Positions 59,430 through 64,000 of a stretch of DNA of 64,000 bases are shown in pieces. Source of the stretch: Novimethylophilus kurashikiensis. Lineage in GTDB: Bacteria > Pseudomonadota > Gammaproteobacteria > Burkholderiales > Methylophilaceae. Below the pieces are notes generated by a model. The model ran no database searches, was not told the origin of the DNA, and saw only the letters and a list, made by a program, of their open reading frames with translations. The stretch is from contig NZ_BDOQ01000013.1 in NCBI RefSeq assembly GCF_003112435.1, forward strand, positions 62,001 to 126,000, in the 5' to 3' direction. The translations under genes were made by a program, and so were the position numbers. The stretch's first letter is position 1. Every line of letters starts with the position of its first letter.

Positions 59430-59519
59430 CGGGGTTTCCTTACGGAAAAATGCGCGAATTGTCGCAGCGGCTGATGACACTGCGATGTAACGGCTTCGAA
59501 AACGGAACCGGACAGGACA

Positions 59520-59744
59520 CTATTCTGCCGGAGGGTAGGGGTTGACCAGGTTGGCCACTAATTCTGTGAGCACGGCGCGGACTTGATGCTCGTCGCATCC
59601 CATGAGCACCGCGTCTTCCAGGGCATCCTGGCAAATCTGGCGGATTTCCTCGAGGTTTTCCTTCATCACCTTGTTTTTTTCGGTACAAGAGATGATTTCG
59701 CCCTTGGGGCCGCGCCAGACGATTTTTGGAATATCCAGGTTCAT
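59520..59744 (-). CDS. Small conserved-type protein of unknown function next to dcd
   Basis: 74 residues: MNLDIPKIVWRGPKGEIISC, TEKNKVMKENLEEIRQICQD, then ALEDAVLMGCDEHQVRAVLT ELV. Soluble, helical in the second half, with two Cys besides one near the start. It lies 16 bases after dcd on the same strand, so cotranscribed. I remember similar small genes near dcd in Nitrosomonadales but no function. Confidence 0.75.
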   Translation of the reverse strand: MNLDIPKIVWRGPKGEIISCTEKNKVMKENLEEIRQICQDALEDAVLMGCDEHQVRAVLTELVANLVNPYPPAE

Positions 59745-59760
59745 GCGTTAAATCTTCAGG

Positions 59761-60333
59761 TCAAATCTTGGGCAGCGTCACACCGTGCTGACCCTGGTAT
59801 TTGCCGCCGCGGTCCTTGTACGAGGTTTCGCACACGTCGTCTTCATCCGCTTCGAAGAACAGCACCTGGGCGCAGCCTTCGTTGGCGTAAATCTTGGCCG
59901 GCAGCGGCGTAGTGTTGCTGAATTCCAGCGTGACATAACCTTCCCATTCCGGTTCGAAAGGCGTCACGTTGACGATGATGCCGCAGCGTGCGTAAGTCGA
60001 TTTTCCGAGGCAAACCGTCAGTACGTTGCGCGGAATACGGAAGTATTCGACGGTGCGTGCCAACGCGAACGAATTCGGCGGAATAATGCAGTAATCGGCA
60101 TCCACTTCGACAAACGAGTTCGGATCGAAGTTCTTGGGGTCGACGATCGTACTGTTGATGTTGGTGAACAGCTTGAACTCGCTTGAGCAGCGGATATCGT
60201 AGCCATAGCTCGAGGTCCCGTAGGAAACGAGTTTCTGCCCGTTGGCCTGTTTCACCTGGTTGGGTTCGAAAGGCTCGATCATGCCGTGCTGCTCGGCCAT
60301 GCGGCGAATCCACTTGTCAGATTTAATGCTCAT
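59761..60333 (-). CDS. dcd: dCTP deaminase
   Basis: 190 residues, near the 193 of E. coli Dcd. [78 protein letters not shown] and [15 protein letters not shown] are the family blocks; the catalytic Glu is in [11 protein letters not shown] and Arg in KSTYARCG. It turns dCTP into dUTP for dTMP synthesis, supplying ThyA indirectly. The ATG at 60333 has a weak ribosome binding site. Confidence 0.97.
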   Translation of the reverse strand: MSIKSDKWIRRMAEQHGMIEPFEPNQVKQANGQKLVSYGTSSYGYDIRCSSEFKLFTNINSTIVDPKNFDPNSFVEVDADYCIIPPNSFALARTVEYFRIPRNVLTVCLGKSTYARCGIIVNVTPFEPEWEGYVTLEFSNTTPLPAKIYANEGCAQVLFFEADEDDVCETSYKDRGGKYQGQHGVTLPKI

Positions 60334-60415
60334 CGCGTCGGTCGTTGTCGGGTGAATGAAAAAAGAGTGCGCATTATACGGCGAACGCGCTGTTTTGTAT
60401 GCGAATTAAGGGCTT

Positions 60416-60976
60416 TTAATCGCCCGAAACCAAGGGTTTTTCGAGTACTTCCAGCTGCAGGCCGCTTACCTTGGGGATGCCGAACTTTTCCGATTGCGGA
60501 AACGGCTTGATTTCTCCGGTGCGGCGGAAGCCTCGACGCTCGTAGAACGCGATCAGGGATAGTCGCAAAGTGATGACCGACATGGTAAGGGATGAGCATT
60601 GCCAGGAGGAGCGTACAAACCCTTCTGCGGCCTGCATGAAGCGCTTGCCGATGCCGCCGTTTTGCAACCCCGGCTTGACTGCGAACATGCCGAAATGCGC
60701 TTGATCGCCAGCTTTTTGCAAGTGCGCGCTGGCAATCAGTTCCCCATTCGATTCGCCCAGGAAAAAGACTGAATTTGGATCGGCAAGGATACTGTTTATT
60801 TCCTCGCGATCTGTGCGCTGGCCATCCAATAGGTCGGCCTCGGTAGTCCATCCCTTGCGGCTGGAATCGCCGCGGTAAGCAGAATTGACCAGCGAGACGA
60901 TATTCGGCACATCCGCTGGCTGGGCAATGCGGAAGTCCAGCGCTGGTACGGCGGCACCCGGTTTATTGCCCGTCAT
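60416..60976 (-). CDS. GNAT-family N-acetyltransferase
   Basis: 186 residues from ATG 60976. DFRIAQPADVPNIVSLVNSA starts the GNAT fold, and FGMFAVKPGLQNGGIGKRFM carries the acetyl-CoA loop (QxGIGK form of Q/RxxGxG/A). The end, LIAFYERRGFRRTGEIKPFP, is typical. The substrate is unknown. The start overlaps the aroG stop by 14 bases, so expression is coupled to aroG. Confidence 0.9.
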   Translation of the reverse strand: MTGNKPGAAVPALDFRIAQPADVPNIVSLVNSAYRGDSSRKGWTTEADLLDGQRTDREEINSILADPNSVFFLGESNGELIASAHLQKAGDQAHFGMFAVKPGLQNGGIGKRFMQAAEGFVRSSWQCSSLTMSVITLRLSLIAFYERRGFRRTGEIKPFPQSEKFGIPKVSGLQLEVLEKPLVSGD

Positions 60977-62054
60977 CGTGCTCCTGGCTGACGCGTCGGC
61001 GGGCGCGAACGCTTTCGGCGAGGATTTCCAGCAGGCGAGTGCTGTCTTCCAACCCCAGGCATGCATCGGTAATGGATTGGCCGTATTCGAGCTGGCAACC
61101 CGTTTCCAGATCCTGGCGGCCTTCCTTGAGGTGCGATTCCACCATCAGTCCGAAAATACGCTGATCGCCCGCTGCGACTTGGGCCGCCACTTCGCTAGCT
61201 ACCTCGACTTGCAGCTTGTACTGCTTACGGCTGTTGGCATGGGAGCAATCGACCATGACGCGCTGGGCCAAGCCTGCTGCGGCCAGTTCCTTGCAGGCGG
61301 CATCCACGCTCGCGGCGTCGTAATTGGGCTGCTTGCCGCCGCGCAGGATGACGTGGCAATCCTCGTTGCCGCCGGTGGAAACAATGGCGGAATGGCCGGC
61401 CTTGGTCACGGACAGGAAATGGTGCGGGCTGGCCGCTGCCTTGATAGCGTCTACCGCGATGCGGATGTTGCCGTCGGTGCCGTTCTTGAAGCCCACGGGG
61501 CAAGACAAACCGGATGCCAGTTCGCGGTGAATCTGGCTTTCGGTCGTACGGGCACCAATGGCACCCCAGGTGACGAGATCGGCCGTATATTGCGGGGTGA
61601 TGACGTCGAGGAACTCGGTGCCGGCGGGCATGCCGAGCTCGTTGATATCGCGCAGGATACGGCGGGCTAGCTTCAGGCCTTCGTTGATGCTGAAACTGCC
61701 GTCGAGATGCGGGTCGTTGATGAGGCCCTTCCAGCCCACCGTGGTGCGCGGCTTTTCGAAATATACCCGCATGACGATGACCAGCTCGGAAGCGAAACGC
61801 TGGCGCTGCTCCAACAAGTAGTTAGCGTACTCCATCGCGGCATCGTAATGATGGATGGAGCAAGGGCCGATGATGACGAGCAGGCGGTCGTCTGCACCAT
61901 GAAGAATGCGGTGGATGTCCTGGCGCGTCGCCAGGATGTTCTCGGAAGCCAGGCTGGTCGCGGTGAGTTCGGCGAGGATGCGTGAAGGCGGCAGCAGCTC
62001 CTTGATTTCCTTGATGCGGACGTCGTCGGTAGCGGGTTTGTGCGGAGTATTCAT
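60963..62054 (-). CDS. aroG: 3-deoxy-7-phosphoheptulonate (DAHP) synthase, class I
   Basis: 363 residues, the class I AroF/G/H length. [60 protein letters not shown] and [20 protein letters not shown] are the conserved blocks; metal ligands include the Cys of GPCSIH and a His-Ser of [11 protein letters not shown]. It joins phosphoenolpyruvate and erythrose-4-P, the first step toward aromatic amino acids. Which aromatic acid inhibits it is not readable, so the G in the symbol is by similarity. Overlaps the GNAT gene. Confidence 0.96.
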   Translation of the reverse strand: [363 protein letters not shown]

Positions 62055-62174
62055 TCCAGCATTAAGGCGGCTTCAGCCGCGAAAATTCGCAAAAAGGGGC
62101 ATTTTACCCCGGAAGCGCTTTAGAGCCTATTTCGATCTAGTTTCGGATGGTGAAAGGAGGATGGCGGCCGATGT

Positions 62175-62606
62175 TTACAGACGTAGCCCTAGCAGGACCA
62201 CGCCAGCCGCTACCAGCAGGATGCCCAGCCAGTCCATGTTCGATGGCCGTTCGCCGAGAAAAACGAAGGCGAGGATAGCGACCAGCACCAGACTGAGCTT
62301 GTCGACGGGGGCAACCTTGGAAGCCTCGCCCAGCTTGAGCGCACGAAAATAGCAAACCCACGAAGCCCCGGTCGCAATACCGGACAAAGTCAGGAAGGCC
62401 AGGGCTTTGGGGGAGAACTTGAGCGGGTTGGTCCATTTACCGCTGTAAATGATGAATCCCGCCAGGATCAGCAGGATGATGACGGTACGACCCAGCGTCG
62501 CGAGATCGGAGTCGATGCCCTCCAGCCCGATCTTGGCGAAGATCGCCGTCAGCGCCGCAAACAGCGCCGACAGCAATGCCCAGGTCAGCCAACCGGTTTC
62601 AGGCAT
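62175..62606 (-). CDS. Single-domain EamA/DMT-type transporter
   Basis: 143 residues, five membrane helices: WLTWALLSALFAALTAIFAK, LGRTVIILLILAGFIIY, FLTLSGIATGASWVCYFRAL, LSLVLVAILAFVFLGERPS, DWLGILLVAAGVVLLGLRL. It is one EamA unit, half the size of usual two-domain members, and would work as a dimer. The substrate is unknown. It is 5 bases after the apbC stop, so cotranscribed. Confidence 0.9.
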   Translation of the reverse strand: MPETGWLTWALLSALFAALTAIFAKIGLEGIDSDLATLGRTVIILLILAGFIIYSGKWTNPLKFSPKALAFLTLSGIATGASWVCYFRALKLGEASKVAPVDKLSLVLVAILAFVFLGERPSNMDWLGILLVAAGVVLLGLRL

Positions 62607-62611
62607 CTTCC

Positions 62612-63700
62612 TTAAGAGTTCTGGATCACGATGTTGGGAAACTTGCTGCTGTAATCCATGGCGAGCTCGGAGAGCTTGACTGCAGTGCGGCGGGCGATCT
62701 CACGATAAGTGCCGGCGACCTTGCCTTCCGGATCGGCCACGACGGTAGGCTTGCCGCTGTCGGCTTGCTCGCGGATGTTGATGTCGAGGGGGAGCGAACC
62801 CAGCAGTTCCACGTTATAGTCCTTGCACATTTGTTCGCCGCCGCCTGCGCCGAAGATGTGTTCCTCATGGCCACAGTTGGAGCAGATGTGCGTGCTCATG
62901 TTTTCCACGATGCCGATGATGGGGATGCCCACCTTCTCGAACATCTTGAGGCCCTTGCGTGCGTCGAGCAGGGCGATGTCCTGCGGTGTGGTAACGATAA
63001 GTGCACCTGTGACCGGTACTTTTTGCGACAGCGTGAGCTGGATGTCGCCCGTACCCGGCGGCAGGTCGATCACCAGGTAATCCAGGTCGTTCCAGTTGGT
63101 CTCGCGCAGCAGTTGTTCCAAGGCGCCGGTGACCATGGGGCCGCGCCATACCATGGGGGTGTCGGTATCGATGAGGAAGCCGATGGACATGGCCTTGAGG
63201 CCGTATTTCTCCATGGGTTCCATGCTCTTGCCGTCCTTGGTTTCGGGGCGGCCGGAAATGCCCAGCATCTGCGGCTGCGAAGGGCCGTAGATGTCGGCGT
63301 CCAGGATGCCGACCTTGGCGCCTTCTGCGGCCAAGGCCAGTGCTAAATTGACGGCTGTGGTGGATTTGCCTACGCCGCCCTTGCCGGAAGCGACGGCGAT
63401 GACGTTCTTGACGCCGGGAATCAGTTGCACACCGCGCTGCACGCTGTGCGAGACGATCTTGCTTGTCACGTTGACGAACACACTGCCGACTTCAGGCAGT
63501 GTCTTCAGCTTGTCGGCGACGCGCTGTTGCAGCTCGGCGGAAACGGTCTTGGCGGGGTAGCCCAGCACGATGTCCAGCGCGACGTTATTGCCGTCGATGC
63601 GGATGTTCCGGGCCGACTTGGAGGAGACGAAATCCTTGCCGGTATTGGGATCGACGATTTCTTTCAGAGCGTTCTGGACCTGAAGTTCGGTTAAAGCCAT
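62612..63700 (-). CDS. apbC: Mrp/ApbC-type iron-sulfur cluster carrier ATPase
   Basis: 362 residues. An N-terminal MIP18-like domain (about 1-90; LKEIVDPNTGKDFVSSKSA) precedes the P-loop ATPase: AVASGKGGVGKSTTAVNLAL is the deviant Walker A, DADIYGPSQPQMLG and LPPGTGDIQLTLSQ follow. The CxxC pair that holds the cluster between subunits is in HICSNCGHEE. It delivers Fe-S clusters to target proteins. It is divergent from metG, a very common pair in proteobacteria. Confidence 0.96.
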   Translation of the reverse strand: MALTELQVQNALKEIVDPNTGKDFVSSKSARNIRIDGNNVALDIVLGYPAKTVSAELQQRVADKLKTLPEVGSVFVNVTSKIVSHSVQRGVQLIPGVKNVIAVASGKGGVGKSTTAVNLALALAAEGAKVGILDADIYGPSQPQMLGISGRPETKDGKSMEPMEKYGLKAMSIGFLIDTDTPMVWRGPMVTGALEQLLRETNWNDLDYLVIDLPPGTGDIQLTLSQKVPVTGALIVTTPQDIALLDARKGLKMFEKVGIPIIGIVENMSTHICSNCGHEEHIFGAGGGEQMCKDYNVELLGSLPLDINIREQADSGKPTVVADPEGKVAGTYREIARRTAVKLSELAMDYSSKFPNIVIQNS

Positions 63701-63763
63701 GAGTGGATAATTCCTGAGTAAATAATTCGGCTAATTTTAGCCCATGTCGGGTTCGCGTTGCGC

Positions 63764-63785
63764 GTTTATGTAGTACAACATAAAC
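63764..63785. promoter_or_regulatory. Inverted repeat between apbC and metG
   Basis: GTTTATGT with ACATAAAC, 8-bp arms around a 6-nt spacer, in the 153-base divergent gap. It lies 69 bases before metG and 64 before apbC. A possible operator; no regulator can be named. Confidence 0.5.
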
Positions 63786-63853
63786 AACCATAGCCATGAT
63801 GGCATTTGCTAAAATGGCGGCCTTTTCCAAGGTTTCAAGCTCCATTTAGCCCA

Positions 63854-64000
63854 ATGACACGAAAAATTCTCGTCACGTCCGCATTGCCCTATGCCAACGG
63901 CAGCATCCATCTCGGCCATTTGGTCGAATATATCCAGACCGATATCTGGGTGCGCTTCCAGAAAATGCAGGGGCATGAGTGCCATTACGTTTGCGCCGAC
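63854..64000 (+). CDS. metG: Methionyl-tRNA synthetase, N-terminal part (cut by window edge)
   Basis: The first 49 codons: [40 protein letters not shown], then [22 protein letters not shown] contains the HIGH-type class I signature (here HLGH) of MetG, and the order fits exactly. It charges tRNA with methionine. The KMSKS loop and zinc knuckle lie outside the window. Divergent from apbC. Confidence 0.96.
   Translation, partial: MTRKILVTSALPYANGSIHLGHLVEYIQTDIWVRFQKMQGHECHYVCAD

Noticed and set aside
58257-59474. A 405-codon open frame on the plus strand opposite the decarboxylase
   Set aside because: Complement of a clearly coding gene; composition is antisense noise with no recognisable motif.
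1-64000. tRNA, rRNA, CRISPR arrays, insertion sequences, prophage or integrase genes
   Set aside because: No cloverleaf-like segment, regular direct repeats with spacers, transposase motif or terminal inverted repeats were seen while reading through.

Overview
This 64 kb window is bacterial chromosome from a GC-rich Gram-negative. The gene set points to a betaproteobacterium, most likely in the Nitrosomonadales (Methylophilaceae, Gallionellaceae, Sulfuricellaceae or relatives). The grounds are PEP-CTERM proteins with an EpsL-type barrel, a 23-residue PqqA, Crp/Fnr-like regulators with a tyrosine/arginine-rich C-terminal domain, and the order metG/apbC/aroG/dcd/basic amino acid decarboxylase. 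The taxonomic placement is inference. I see no rRNA, tRNA, CRISPR array, insertion sequence or prophage.

Layout. 0-9 kb: the end of a manC-type gene, a MarR regulator, a large MASE1 hybrid histidine kinase, then a LysR regulator divergent from an Old Yellow Enzyme and a YqhD-type aldehyde reductase. 9-13 kb: catalase, an orphan pqqA behind a structured leader, a CYP152 P450 peroxygenase, a second-type IF-1 and a cold-shock protein. 13-24 kb: envelope and exopolysaccharide region with a lytic transglycosylase, an undecaprenyl-phosphate sugar transferase, two related FxDxF-type PEP-CTERM proteins, EpsL, an OprB-like porin, an NDP-sugar pyrophosphorylase and two Crp/Fnr-like regulators. 24-26 kb: a compact stress cluster (DUF3309, BON, ferritin-like, BON, CsbD). 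26-36 kb: a secreted parallel beta-helix protein behind a cyclic-di-GMP-I riboswitch, followed by signalling genes (PAS, third Crp-like regulator, CheB-CheR-PAS fusion, GAF, GGDEF-EAL). 36-49 kb: envelope and stress genes (BrkB/YihY, a YqjD/YqjE/YqjK-like operon, AsmA, hemerythrin, glycine-rich proteins, antiporter, OmpA, fasciclin, Pal, a second MarR, thyA). 49-57 kb: a GlrK-QseG-GlrR-like sigma-54 operon, folA, a WrbA-like flavodoxin, BON, a zinc alcohol dehydrogenase and a Cys-rich copper-binding protein. 57-64 kb: housekeeping genes (decarboxylase, dcd, GNAT, aroG, EamA half-transporter, apbC, start of metG).

The main non-gene signal is a recurring 16-bp palindrome, TGTTCG-N4-CGAACA with variants. 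It lies upstream of exopolysaccharide, PEP-CTERM, stress, OmpA and MarR genes across the window, often 95-102 bp before the start codon. Its arm-and-spacer geometry matches Crp-family sites, and three related Crp/Fnr-like regulators are encoded here. This suggests a shared regulon joining surface polysaccharide, envelope and stress genes. With the c-di-GMP riboswitch and the GGDEF-EAL protein, the window reads as a biofilm/envelope/stress control region. The regulon is inferred from sequence pattern only.
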